Source: Conchocele bisecta (taxonomy: Eukaryota > Mollusca > Bivalvia > Lucinida > Thyasiridae). From it: a stretch of 64,000 bases of DNA. Below the pieces are notes generated by a model, which made no database searches, had not been told where the DNA came from, and saw nothing but the letters and a program-made list of their open reading frames with translations. Position 1 is the first letter of the stretch; each line of letters begins with the position of its first letter. The translations under genes and the position numbers were made by a program. The stretch covers positions 54,521,131 through 54,585,130 of the forward strand of contig CM055268.1 in NCBI GenBank assembly GCA_029237695.1, given 5' to 3'. Shown in pieces: positions 43,755 through 56,233 of this stretch.

Positions 43755-43948
43755 CAGTCGAACCTCCTCGAAAGGCAATGATTCTAAAATGCTGTCAAAG
43801 CATGTATTTGATGAAAATTATCGAAGAAAATAAATAAACATCAGACGATAAAAGTTAATTCAGCATTAACCTCCCTACAACAGCCACCTCTCTACAACAG
43901 CCAGTTTTACATCTTCCCATGGGTGGCTGTTGTAGAAAGGTTGCATTG
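43755..43948. mobile_element. Tc1/mariner-type MITE, private to block B
   Basis: 194 bp, CAGTCGAACCTCC...GGTTGCATTG, flanked by TA (43753-43754, 43949-43950). Inner arms around TAACCTCCCTACAACAGCCA form a hairpin. Block A has TACATGTA at this point, which suggests excision there. Confidence 0.75.
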
Positions 43949-44669
43949 TATCAACGAGTGTGTTCCATGGGGAAGTATACGTCTGTTTCACGGACAAAAT
44001 ATAAAGAAAAATGTTTTAGTAACACAAGTACATTTTGTTTTGTTTGTTGGTGTTTAACGGCCTATCAACAGCTAAGGCCATATAAGGCCGGGTCAATGGG
44101 TTTAGTACTAAATCCCATATACTTATTACCTGTACAAGTACATGTACAAATGGGGAAAAAATCCCAAATACAGAACTGAATAAATGTATTTACAATGCAA
44201 AATTATATATTCAGCCCTGAAATCAGAATAATCCTGATCTGGTGCCAGGTCCTCGCCACACCAGAATCACTTGGCCAAAAGCAGCAGGATCAGTAATAAT
44301 CTTACTACTTTTATAATGGGCAATAACCCAATCCAGCTCCCAGGTAACAAAAGAGCCAAAGATAACATGAGGGCCAAACCAGGCAAATCATGATTCTTAT
44401 AAGGAGGAACCCTACCGTTAATTTATGCCGTCGCGTTCGCACATTTTGTATGGGTTTATATCAACACCATTGTCCGTTCATGTTATTGCATTTCGTACCT
44501 AACATCATGCTATTAAAGACGGCAAAAACAGTCACAACTTTGTGTGGCTGATAACGATGAATAATTGATGTTTATGAATATTTTACTATGAAATACGCGT
44601 GCTACCTTCATGTTGATGTATGCAGTTTTATGATTGTTTTCGGAATCAATATACATGCACATGTTATTA

Positions 44670-45026
44670 TTAGAATGAATGGCCTTTTTGTGGAATTTAT
44701 CAGGGTATAAACTTGGAAAAGTCGCGGGAATACTGGACGAAGGCCGGAAGGCCTCGTCCAGTATTCCAGCGACTTTTCCATGTTTATATCCCCGATAAAT
44801 TACACAAAAAAGGCCTTTCATTCCTTATAATTCCAGCATTTGAAATAAATTGATCAAGAAAATGTGTTTATTTTCAGTTTTCTTTAGAATTATTTTAACT
44901 GCGCCTCACGGTTACGGAAAGTAGTTCGGCGTGGGAGTTTACTGTGATATAAATTTTGGACAGAGACTTGCTACGAGCCAATCAAATGTTAGGGAATTGT
45001 GTAAATATTTTTGTGCTGGAATTATT
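44670..45026. mobile_element. MITE, foldback family 1 (copy 4, in block B)
   Basis: Counterpart of 10195-10552, same orientation, with the hairpin half first. Confidence 0.8.
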
Positions 45027-45326
45027 GTATGGTATGTTTGTCACAAAATGGTGTAACTGAAATCACACAATTGGGAGACAGGTTCTTTTAATATAGATCT
45101 GGTGTGGCTGTACATAGGCATAGACAAATAGTTAAAGTCAATTTACACATTTTTAATCAGTCAAGTTACACATGTTTAATCAGTAAATGATAACTATGGC
45201 ACTATCCATCCAGCATAATATGATTGGCATTGTCTTGTAACGGTTCCACACGGTTAAGTTTCCCTGTGAATACATTAGTCCTAGGTTGTCACTGACTAAT
45301 GTTTATAGATATACGACAAATATCAC

Positions 45327-46422
45327 TGTCACGAATTGATCACACAGGTAGGATTTCAGGTGAGCTGATACGGGGGGGGGGGGGATATTGGTTGGCTTGG
45401 GGTATACTAGGCATGACAATAGAAATATGGCATTGAGTGAGCAGTAGATAATTGGGCATTGCATTCTGACAGGTAAGTTGATGTGACCCATGTATATACA
45501 GGTACCAAGTTGGTCAGTTGGATATGTGATTTTGACCAGGATAGTTGGTTCAGGACATTGAAAGTGTAGTATTTGGAGTTTATTACGAAACTGTGTGCAG
45601 TGCTATAATGGAGCCGGATGCGATTTATTATATAGCGGACATAGACGGGAAGTGAGATGTATATAGGTAAGTCAAGCCTCTTAATTACAGCTGTGACATG
45701 ACGTGAAATGGATTGAAATGATTGTAATATGTAACAGGTGAGTAAAGGCGCATGCTGGTTTATATTGCAGACCAGTGGAGCCGAGACGAGTGACGGCAAT
45801 CAGCACCTTATCATATAGTCTACCATGGGTTACATGTAATAGCCAGTAGCAGTGCATGATAAAGTGTGAAATGGAGTGAAATATGTTTTAATGGTAATTT
45901 GTTCGCGTAATGTATCTTATAAGGTACATGTATATACTATTGTTGGCAATCAATCTACTTTCAGATTGTAACCGACATAATCCTATCTTTGAGAGTGTAC
46001 TCCCAGAGGATATATACTTGTACAGCCAGGGATAACCCAGTTTGGACAAGACATAGAAACGACATTCAATAATAACAATCTATCAGATAAACAATAGTTG
46101 TAGAAGGGGACCAATTGATATGTGAAAATACATATATGACTGTGTCTGTGACAATAGGTTTAGTGATCTATGTGTGTCATATGTGATTGGGGGTATATTA
46201 TTGATAACATACAAGTTTGATGTAGAATTGAAATGAATGCGATATTATCAATACTTTGTATCCATGTTGTACATATTCTTACATGTATTCTCACTTTATT
46301 CTGACTTCTGCTTTCTTTCTATACTCTCAATGACAGGTCCAAGTAAACAAACTATAAACTTTGTCAACAAAAGTGCAATGTGTTGTTAATAATATGAGAA
46401 CTCACAACGGACATTCCTCACA
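45327..46422. mobile_element. Solo LTR, 1,096 bp, 5-bp duplication ATCAC
   Basis: It begins TGTCACGAATTG and ends CCTCACA, that is TG...CA, with ATCAC at 45322-45326 and 46423-46427. Block A has the empty site with a single ATCAC (11428-11432). These are the marks of an LTR retrotransposon reduced to one LTR by recombination. No gag or pol sequence is inside. No second copy of this LTR is seen in the window. Confidence 0.85.
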
Positions 46423-46893
46423 ATCACCCACATGGTATGTGAACTGAGAATCATAATATGCAAACTCATACACTGTGGTGTCACACTGTTGTCATGGAGG
46501 AAAATATACCACATGCACTATGGTGTCACAAAAATGTCCGCTAAGAATAATATACTAAGAAAATGTCACATGTGTCAACTAAGTATCTCACGAAAATGTC
46601 ATTAATATACCACTAAGTTATCGCCCATATTGAAGCATCCTGATACACGCTTGTGTATTGTGTATTCCTTGCTTCGAATTGTATCACACATTTTGGACAA
46701 CAAAACACGTCTGCCATTTTGTGCACACAACTTACAACGATCTCTGATGCATGCCTGGATGTTCACAATTATCAATGTTTTATGATTGTCATCTTCACAC
46801 ACGAGGATACGTGTTTAGTTCGTAATAATTCACAATAGTTTGTTGACGAAGATTGCCTGCAGCTTATTCGCTACCAAGCCAAACTGATAATTA

Positions 46894-47514
46894 ATGGTAA
46901 AGTCGTCCGTCCAATACATGTTCCCAGACTGGTTTCAGACACTTAGGGGTAGTCGGGTAGATACGGGCCACTTTGCGCAGATGCGGAGCCAGATGCTTCT
47001 CAACGAGAGCCCACCCAGCAGATATAATTTACCAGACCAGCACCGCGAATCTCGTCCGCGTCCACAATCATCTCGCGGCAACACGACACATCGCAGTTTA
47101 TTCACGAATGCGGCTGCATCTGGAAATTCGCGCATGGATGCCACCAATAATATTCCCATGAACTATGACAAATCCAAAAGCAACATCCCAAACGACATGG
47201 ACGTATATTACGCGCAGGCAGTGAATCACACTCCAGGCGATATTGGCGCACCCAGTGGCTCACGCTGGTCGGCCGATAATTTTGGCAATTCACCGCGGAA
47301 TAATTTCAAAAACAGTACCGTGGGCTTAGGTGAGAATTCAGCCGTAGCCAGTGATCGGGGTCGTAGCTCAACAACCGGAGACTCGTCACTTCCCGGCGGT
47401 AATCGTAACCGATCTCGCTCGACCAGTGCACGTGCTAATTCCAGTACCGCCAACTCTAACATGGGCGGTAATACCGGACAGACTGACCATTCGAGTCGCG
47501 AGGGGGAAAGGTGA
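46894..47514 (+). CDS. LINE ORF1-like protein
   Basis: 206 codons from an ATG, about 45 bp after the element's left border. Rich in Ser, Asn, Gly and Arg with no CCHC knuckle or coiled coil that I can recognise. Position before ORF2 and length fit an ORF1 RNA-binding protein. The stop lies 44 bp before the first ORF2 codon shown. The minus-strand ORF over it (47226-47549) is a shadow. Confidence 0.6.
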   Translation: MVKSSVQYMFPDWFQTLRGSRVDTGHFAQMRSQMLLNESPPSRYNLPDQHRESRPRPQSSRGNTTHRSLFTNAAASGNSRMDATNNIPMNYDKSKSNIPNDMDVYYAQAVNHTPGDIGAPSGSRWSADNFGNSPRNNFKNSTVGLGENSAVASDRGRSSTTGDSSLPGGNRNRSRSTSARANSSTANSNMGGNTGQTDHSSREGER

Positions 47515-47557
47515 GCCAGGTCATACAAAGAATGGTGGATAGGATGCACGGGAGAAT

Positions 47558-50500
47558 GTGCCTATACGTATATGTCTTTTGAACACGCAGGGTTTAGTAA
47601 CGAAACGGAAAAATAAACTACACTCAGATAAACTTATTACATTATTCAACAACAATGATATTATATTATTCACAGAAATATGGACATCACCTTTATCTGA
47701 TATTAGTGTTACCGGATTTCATGCAATATCATTACATAGAACAGAGAAACGTAAAACCGCAAAACGTGATTCTGGTGGCTTGATTATGTGCATTAGAACA
47801 GAATATTATGATGACGATATGTTAATACAAAATAGTGGGGATGATATGATATGGGTAAAATTAAAAAGCGGCAATTTGTCTACTGATGATATATATGTAT
47901 GTGTGTGCTATGTTTTGCCTGCAGGTACAAGTAGACAGCCATTTGTTAATGTTTCATTATTTGATAGATTACTGAACCACATGTCCACATTTGTTGAAGC
48001 TGATAGCACATATTCATTTGTTATTTGCGGTGATATGAACGCACGAACGCGTGACAACCCTGATTATGTTATCGATGATACTTTTGATTATCTACCTTTA
48101 CCAGTTGAACCTATTCCACGTGCATCACTCGATAAGGATGTGTTAAATGAAAATGGCAATTTATTGTTGGAATTTTGCAAGCAAACGTCTCTGAGAATTG
48201 TTAATGGCCGTTGCGGTGTAGATGCTGGTGCAGATAAAATTACATGCACAACTGCACGGGGGTAAAGCCTTGTGGATTATGTTTTTGTGAGTCCGAAATT
48301 ATTAAACAGTATAAATACGTTTAATGTTGGTGATCCTAACATTTTATCAGACCACAGTGTAATATCAATATCCTTTGAAAACACCAGAATCGATTTGAAT
48401 GACAATTTGATGAATGATGAGTATCGCAATACCACGGACACGTATCGTTCTACATGGAATACGGAGGAGTATTTGAGTAGTCCTATTAATACAGAAACAA
48501 TTGGTAAATTTGAACAAATGATTGCCGATCTTGATTTAAATAATACATTCATGGTAGTGATATTAATTATACATACATAGATGAAACGCTGTCATCATTG
48601 TCGAATATACTTGAAGAATGTGCTGCTCCTTTTTAAAAGAAAATACATGTACATGCACAGCAACGAGAATGTACCATACATTACAATACAGAGTCATGGT
48701 TTGATGATGTCTGCGCCGAAAAAAGGCATATATTTTATGAGTTTTTTAATAATTATTGAGTCTATAAATCTGATCGTAATCGGGAAGGTATTGTTAAAGC
48801 CAGGTCTGAATATAAAGCTGCTCTCCGTAGAGCCAGATTTGCTTATGATCAGAATCAAACAGAGAAATTAAACCAGGCGAGACTTAATAATGCAAAGGAG
48901 TACTGGAAACTGTTGAAAAACTATACAGGCACATCGCAACCAAATATTCCAATGTCTGATTTCATGCGCTATTTTAACGCCGTGAATAGTCCTGATAGTC
49001 CATTTTTCATACCTGATGATGATGTTGTAAATTGTAATGATACATATATTAAAGGTGAACTGCAAACAATGTTTGCAGAGCTAGATATTCCAAATAGCTA
49101 ATACGAAATACGTGCGGCAATTAAACAATTGAATTCTGGTAAGAGTAGTGGCCCAGATAAGTTGATAAATGAATTGTATATACATGGGACTGCTACGTTA
49201 ACGCCATATCTGAGTAAAGTTTTTAATGTAGTTTTTAAAAGTGCCTATTTCACTACAGCCTGGTCCTGTGGAGATATTGTTCCACTGCATAAAAAAGGAA
49301 GTAAATCAAATGTCGACAATTATCCTGATATTACCTTACTCAGCACACTAGGTAAATTATTTACAACGGTCTTAAATAACAGGTTATCACATTGGGTTGA
49401 ACAGTACAATGTATATGTTGAGGCACAGGCTGGTTTTCGGTCTGGCATGGGCACGGTTGACAATGTATTTGTTATACATGGTCTAAGCTCACATGTTATT
49501 AACTGTAACAAAAAGTTATTTTGTGCTTTTGTAGATTTCTCTAAGGCCTTTGATTATGTGGTTAGGATATATTGTGGTAAAAACTTATAAAATTGGGCGT
49601 ACGTGGATTTTTTTTGAATATTATGATGTCAATGTATAAAATGGTGAAGTCTAGGTCAACAACATGTATAGTGATGAATTCATATGTCATACGGGGGTTA
49701 GACAAGGTGAGTGTTTGTCACCATTTTTATTTGCTATGTACTTGAATTATCTAGAACAAGAGTATATTATAAAGGATGTGAGTGGTATAAATATTGACAC
49801 ACTTAAATCGTTTTTGCTACTGTATGCTGATGACATTGTCATTTTTGCTGACTCTGAGATTGGGTTGCAAAATGGTTTGAATATTTTATATGAATACTGT
49901 CAGAGGTGGGGGCTAAGTGTAAATACTATGAACACCAAAATAATGGTATTTCGCAAAGCTGATATGTTAAGAAAAATTTTGAATTTAAATATGGTGACAT
50001 GGTGATAGAAATTGTTAGAAAATTCACTTACCTAGTTATTGTCTTTACAACTGGTGGCTCCTTTGCAGAAACCACAAATAGTTTATCTGGACAAGCACGT
50101 AAGGCCATATTTCAGTTAAATAACTATTTACAGAAATTTGTTAATGTACCCAGTAAGCAAATTTTGGATTTGTTTGATAAACTTATTGTACCTGTTTTAC
50201 ATTATGGTTCTGAGATTTGGGGGTTCACACAAGCGACTATTGTTGAAAGGGTTCAGTTGAGTTTTTGCGAAAATGTGTTAGGCGTAAAATAGTGCACACA
50301 AAATGATTTCATTTATGGAGAACTAGGACGCCCTACTTTGATAGTGAGAAGGCATTTGCACATTATAAAATATTGGTTAAAACTATGTAATACCAATAAC
50401 ATAAAATATAATAAGATTGTTTATGATATGCTTGTAAATGACACTTATCGGTATCCAGCTAAAATTAACTGGGCCTCACTTGTTCGTGATTTGTTATTTC

Positions 50501-51030
50501 GGTTAAGTCTTGGATATGCTTGGATACACCAAGGCGTTGGAGATATAGATATATTTTTGTCATTTGTAAAACAACGACTAAGTGACCAATTTATACAAAA
50601 CTGGAATGAAAGACTTCATGATAGCAGTAGAGCATTGTTTTACAATAATGTCGCAAGCTTTTCTTTTAAAGCATACTGAACTGATATCACAATTGCAAAA
50701 CTTAGAATTTCTATGACACAGTTGCGAACATCATCACATCGCCTAGAAATCGAATCTGGGAGATGGACAAAACCAAATAAAACAACGATTACAAATCACA
50801 TATGCTCTCTTTTTATGATACTAGAATACGAATACCATTTTGTACTAGAATGTCCGAGGTATTTCGAGTTGCGTAAAACATATATTCTTAGCCGTTTTTG
50901 GATACGACCAAGTATGCACAAATTCATAGAGTTGATTTGTTCAGAAAATAAAACAATCATCAGAAAACTTGCAATGTACATTCATAAGGCATTTGCCTTA
51001 CGAAACGACATGTTATATCAAACAGTTTAA
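47558..51030 (+). pseudogene. LINE ORF2: APE endonuclease plus reverse transcriptase, degenerate
   Basis: Nicks target DNA and primes reverse transcription in living copies. Endonuclease motifs: LLNTQGL (nt ~47575), FTEIW (~47670), CGDMNARTRD (~48030), then a TAA at ~48263 followed in frame by SLVDYVFVS and LSDHSVI. RT motifs after further breaks: SGPDKL (~49150), VPLHKKGS (~49290), AQAGFRSGMG (~49430), FVDFSKAFDYV (~49535), GVRQGECLSPFLF (~49700) and catalytic LLYADDIVIF (~49815). The C-terminal Cys/His-like FVLECPRYFELR lies near 50840. At least one nonsense codon and several frameshifts (near 48600-48900, 49590-49664, 50000, 50290) prevent a full protein. Clade not resolved. Confidence 0.85.
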
Positions 51031-52258
51031 CCGAAATAAGCAATTGTTATTATATTGCAAGGCTATGCATCTTCTCCCCGTGTTGGAATTCTTTTTGATG
51101 TTTTCACTCCTCCACCCCCTTTACTTTTTTTTGTTGATTTGTTAATCTTAGACCAACATATCCCTAATGCCTTGGTATATCAAAATGAATGTGTATCAAT
51201 ATGTAAATGTATCTTCTATGCCATTATTCATGTATCTGTTTTGTATTTCATGTCTGTATATGTTGTACATGCTCATGAGCCAGTTGGCTTATTGCAAAGT
51301 AAACTTACTTACATTTCCTGTGTGTGTTGAATGCAGCCGCCATATTTACTTGCTGTGCTTGTTTTGACTCGTGTCTGATCGGAACTGTCCGTTCACACAA
51401 TCTAGCCATTCACTATGATCAGTTTATGTATACGACAGTCCGCTGCAATTGTCTGTGGTTCACAGGCAATAAAGGTGTATTACTGTCAAAGTATTACAAT
51501 AATATGATGTAATACCTCACATGGAAGTTATACTTATATGGAGGGCAATTGCACCTGACACAAAGCGGGGGTTATAAGTACCTGTCCGTTCGTGTCGGTG
51601 TCTAATGCAAGAAAGTGAGAGATTTAGGACATGTGCTCATGATGTTAACAACCCGCTCGTGCGTAACGAAATCCGGGAAATCTGGTTCCGTGGTGTGTTA
51701 TATAATTGTGTTAAATCATTTGGCCAGAACCAGAACCAAATACATAATGGTTAAAATCCGCAAAGTAGCATTACAACACTCCTCCCCGTTTTGTAAAAGA
51801 GAAGTGTGACAAGTAATATACATTAGATGACGTGGTTAAGAGGCTTATCCGTCAGACTTTACAGTCCAACGGATATTTACTGGGTAGAACCAGTTCTCCG
51901 GCGGAACATATTCAAATATACAAAATGGGTGAATGAATAGGGTCTCTCTAAGATGGAAGTACAAATATTAGAAAAAACACTAGTATTAACATGACATGCA
52001 TATTATTATTTTTGGTTATTTTTATATTTTATATTGGTTTTTATTTTATTTTATATGTTTTATCTATTGGTGACACATGAACACATAATGAGGTGATGAG
52101 CTATCTAGTATAATGTATGAATTACAGAAATTTGCTGTTTTCTATGCAGAGCATCATACATGCATGATGCCAAGTATACTTTCTGAGTAGGTTGATACAC
52201 CAGTACTAGATAGCAGAAACAGAATTAGACATACATCACAAGTACATTAGACAAACAA

Positions 52259-53060
52259 AACAGACAAAAGAATGGAAATAAACATGGTCCCTGTATGCAT
52301 AAATTGTGGTTGTTATAATCTACGATTAAAATGATGGTGTAATGTGAGATAAGAAATATCAAAGTGATTTAATGAGACCGTCATTTGAATAATAAATGCA
52401 AAATAGGCATGCATTCAGAGTACATGTACATGCACAGACAAGGTGGCTCACTTGAAACATTATACTGATCTTACAAAATATATCATTTTAATTATGATAC
52501 GACAGTTAAAGAGATTCAATGGCGGTGTCAGTGGTTTGAGAACAAATCATGTTCATAATAACATTACACACAAGTTCATTCATTTCTTTTATGACTATCC
52601 ATGAATTACCGTGTTTTACCCGTGAAATCTAAATCCATCTTACACCGTGAAATACCAGATGCGCCCGTGAAATATCGATTTCGAAAACTCACAGTTTTGC
52701 CGAACTACTTTCTTAGGCTCCGCCCATTGTATTTATATGCAATAAACTATGTTTAAACTAAATTAGGCTCCGCCCAACTTGGGAATTTTAGTAGTTGCAT
52801 GATTATGTCCCTTGCACACCTGCGATTAGCTCCCTTGCTGGATGCGCGCACAGAGCAACAATTGTTATCTGCTACCGTAGGACGAAGGAGGAAATCGCGG
52901 AACTGGGTAATTTACTTTCGCAAATAGATACGAATCAAACATGAGGACCCTCAAATAACACCATTGCCCAACATTTAGCATGTTTAGTAAAACAAGATTA
53001 ATGGTAATCAAAATAACAAATAAAACATGATGAATTGAATGTCTTAAAATATCCAGCAAT
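52259..53060. other. Intergenic, no gene recognised
   Basis: AT-rich DNA with a short GTGAAAT(C/A)-rich stretch (52600-52690) and two AGGCTCCGCCCA copies (about 52709 and 52766). Nothing coding. Confidence 0.4.
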
Positions 53061-53750
53061 CTTCATTCTTGATCTTGAAATTCTCTGTGATCAATCAGGT
53101 GCTTGTATCTATGTTTGTAACATAACTGTTCTACTTAATATTCAAAAGAACAGTCGCCCCAAGAACAGACATTTTCAACATGTACGACAATGTTGAAATT
53201 TTCTGTGTAATCCATGGAATTCCATTAGAATTGTTAATCTTCATTCTTGATCTTGAAATTCTCCGTGCTGAATCAGGTGCTTGTATCTATGCTTGCGACA
53301 CAACTGTTCTACTTTATATTCAAAAGAACAGTCGCCGCAAGAACGGACATTTGCAACCTATACGACAACGTTGACATTTTCTGTGTAATCCATGGAAATC
53401 CATTAGAATTGTTAATCTTCATTCTTCATCTTGAAATTCTCCGTGATGAATCAGGTGCTTGTATCTATGATTGCGACACAACTGTTCTACTTTAAATTCA
53501 AAACAACAGTCGCCCCAAGATCGGACATGTGCAACCTGTACGACAACGTTGACATTTTCTGTGTAATCCATGGAATTCCATTAGAATTGTTAATCTTCAT
53601 TCTTCATCTTGAAATTCTCCGTGATGAATCAGGTGCTTGTATCTATGCTTGCGACACAACTGTTCTACTTTAAATTCAAAAGAACTGTCGCCCCAAGAAG
53701 GGATATTTGCAACCTGTACGACAACGTTGACATTTTCTGTGTAATCCACC
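53061..53750 (+). repeat. 178-bp tandem repeat, nearly four units
   Basis: CTTCATTCTT(G/C)ATCTTGAAAT begins units at 53061, 53239, 53417 and 53595, spacing exactly 178 bp. Since 178 is not a multiple of three, the similar ORFs in each unit shift frame and end at the same VLL stop, which argues against coding. There are few differences between units, so it is recent. Confidence 0.85.
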
Positions 53751-53936
53751 AGAGCGACACTGAAATATTTTTCAGAATTCTGTCCTTTATCCTAAATCTC
53801 TATAATACAGTAGTCAGAGAAAAGCATGTCAAATTTAACTCTTTGAATACTAGTGGTGAAAATAACCTCCAAATACATCGTGAACTTTCATTATTTTCAG
53901 AGCGCAATAAGTAAACAAACATCTTCAATTTGACTT

Positions 53937-54440
53937 GTTGCGAACCGTAACTTGCAATCTACTCCCGTACCGTCCGTAGCCACAGTTATGATTTCACTCA
54001 TATGCCTTCTCTGCAGAATAGCGAATCAGGTCCGATTCGCACTTTAGCAGTTAATTGTGAAAGATTTTATATAGTTTTGAACTGAAATGAGTGTTAATAT
54101 TATGAAAATAATTAACATATTCAAGTACTTATGACATAAATTTACATATGTAGTTGATCTGATAAAGTAAATTTAAGCTATTATCAACAAGTGATCCAGT
54201 CAGCGGCAGCCAAATTCCAACCTTCTACAATAGTAAAATTTGTTTCAGAATTATTAGTATGTATTACTTTTATAATACTAATATTTTTTTCAGATGGAAA
54301 TTCCGAAAATAATATGTCACAATTAACTGCTAAAGTGCGAATCAGATCCGATTCGCTATTCTGCAGAGAAGACATATGAGTGGAATCGTAACTCAGCCTA
54401 CGGATAGTACAGGAGTAGAATGCAAGTTACCGTTCGCAAC
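53937..54440. mobile_element. TIR element with ~130-bp inverted repeats (GTTGCGAACCGTAAC ends)
   Basis: Outer ends GTTGCGAACCGTAACTTGCA / TGCAAGTTACCGTTCGCAAC. Inner arms CAGAATAGCGAATC...GCACTTTAGCAGTTAATTGTG are almost perfectly inverted at 54315-54379. ~500 bp, non-coding. A short relative is nested at 26712-26793. Confidence 0.8.
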
Positions 54441-55551
54441 TACATTTTGACAGGATGTCTCAAAAATAAAGATAAAACACCGAGAGTTGTCCACATACCA
54501 GTTATTTCAGTTTGAAAAATCGAAACAGAGTGCTACACAAAGAGCAAAAATAATGAAAATCAACTTGATCAAATAATTAATTTTATTATTGTTCCTTTCA
54601 GTGCCAGAATAAAAACTGATCCAAAAGTTGACCGATGATGGCGTGCCACAAAATCAAATAATACAAAAAAATGCTAACAGTTTATTTAAACAACTGCAGC
54701 CATTTAAACACTTATGCAAACAAGAAACATCTCCGACATACTTTGTAACCAACACAAAACAGAATCTAAAATACAACATCTGAGAAAACATACCCCACCC
54801 ATCCTTTACACATGTCGCACGAATGAATATTATTATTAATCAAGGCGCCAACCAGTCTCTCATCTCTCCAGGATTGTTTGTTCATCCAACATTCAACGGA
54901 AATGTTAGCTTCAAATACACGCTATCCAAAAAAAATACCACGGATCGTGACCGTTGTTTCTAAAAATTATGGCGACATCAGTTTTCGTAACAAGATATGA
55001 TTATCCACTTCATTCCTCGCCTATGATCCTTGTTAAAGACTAAAGCACTACAGCGACAGTGCATAGGGAATGTGTGCAGGCATCAAATTCTTTTCAAAAC
55101 ACTGCTAAACAACTTGTTGTGACACTATTCTCATTTGTTGGAATGAACATACAAGATGCCGGCACTTTCCGTTTTCTCACCTCATTATATATTCATGATT
55201 ATATATCATGTAACATATTATTCCGCACTTTGCTGTTGCCATGGTGGTTTTTTTGCGCAGAAAATCCATAAAGTATACACATCGAATTGTTAATTTATGT
55301 TAAAGCGTATTCCGTTTTTCATATTAATATGAATTATTATCTTCTATTGACACGGGATAGTTATGTTAGTGATAAATCTCCTCCACAAAAATGTAACTAC
55401 TTTGTAATGCGGCGTGTCAAAGAGAAAATTGGGATTTGAGGCACCCCACGGGTTACGACTGAAACTGGCGGTATCTAGCGGGAACATAAAATAATTAAAT
55501 AATGCAAAAATCGGTAAAAGGGGTGTAATTTAGTCATAAAAGAAATAGAAT
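54441..55551. other. Intergenic, no gene recognised
   Basis: AT-rich. A 70-codon ORF (55059-55271) has no recognisable domain or splice context. Confidence 0.4.
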
Positions 55552-55702
55552 ATTTGTTTTCTTCAGTGTAAGATCGATTTTATTTCATCTCGTGGACGAA
55601 AAATGTCGGATTTTCACTCGTGGCTTCGCCACTCGTGAAAATCCGACATTTTTCGTCCACTCAATGAAATAAAATTCTATCTTACACTGAAGAAAACAAA
55701 TA
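55552..55702. repeat. Long hairpin (foldback)
   Basis: About 70 bp per arm: TTGTTTTCTTCAGTGTAAGAT...GTGGACGAAAAATGTCGGAT with a short loop GGCTTCGCC. Nearly perfect pairing. Confidence 0.8.
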
Positions 55703-56233
55703 TCCTCTATATGTAGACAGGTCTGTCACAGAAGCACAGGCGATAGTGATGCAGCTCGGATTCAGATCACCCCAACATAGATGGTAAGAGTCACTGACGA
55801 CCCGCTTTTCAAAACTACCAGATAGAGGTACTCCATCGCCAAGCTGAACTATCCCGACAGACACTTTTTTTCAGACATATATTTTACCCAGATTGAATAT
55901 GGATATGGTACGAACATGAAATGTAAGAATAATTTATGGATGAATATATTTACTAATGACCAAGCAAATTTATAGGACAAACTAAATGTACTGGATTGAT
56001 TGACAAATTGAAGAATTGATTAATTGGAGTTGATGTCTGTTCAACAGCAATGTCATATATAGATGGGATAAACTGATGGAATATATTATGTTCGCCGATT
56101 TGGTAGACGGACCGATTGAATGGTTGTGTTTAATTGGAAGACTAATATTAAACAAACAATGAGCAATGTGTAAACACTTGAGAAGGGAATAAGGTGGTTC
56201 TCTACTCTCCTCCCCGTTTTATTAAAAATAAAT
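55703..56233. other. No gene called; one short minus-strand ORF
   Basis: A 60-codon minus-strand ORF (55682-55864, SYHLCWGDLNPSC) has exon-like composition, but I cannot tie it to a family. The rest is AT-rich. Confidence 0.35.

Larger units (their letters stand above)
46846..51310 (+). mobile_element. Near full-length, decayed non-LTR retrotransposon (LINE)
   Basis: Borders come from block A, where CAATAGGTTGTTG joins CATTTCCTG directly. About 4.46 kb with an ORF1 and an APE-RT ORF2 broken by stops and frameshifts. No clear poly(A) tail. Target duplication is absent or at most one or two bases. Confidence 0.85.
42992..52258 (+). repeat. Segmental duplication, block B (partner of 7736-13690)
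   Basis: Unique-looking parts match block A in order. Private insertions are a Tc1-type MITE (43755-43948), a solo LTR (45327-46422) and a LINE (46846-51310). About 220 bp (44353-44570) is also absent from block A. The match ends near 52258 after the CAAGTACATTAGACAAACAAAA segment. Confidence 0.85.

Noticed and set aside
47226..47549. 107-codon minus-strand ORF
   Set aside because: Antisense of LINE ORF1; low-complexity.
53180..53914. Series of plus-strand ORFs repeating LEILRDESGACIY
   Set aside because: Products of the 178-bp tandem repeat. The frame shifts by one per unit and each ends at the same stop.
55682..55864. Minus-strand ORF with SYHLCWGDLNPSC
   Set aside because: Exon-like composition, but no family recognised and no matching GCKR phase or motif; left unassigned.
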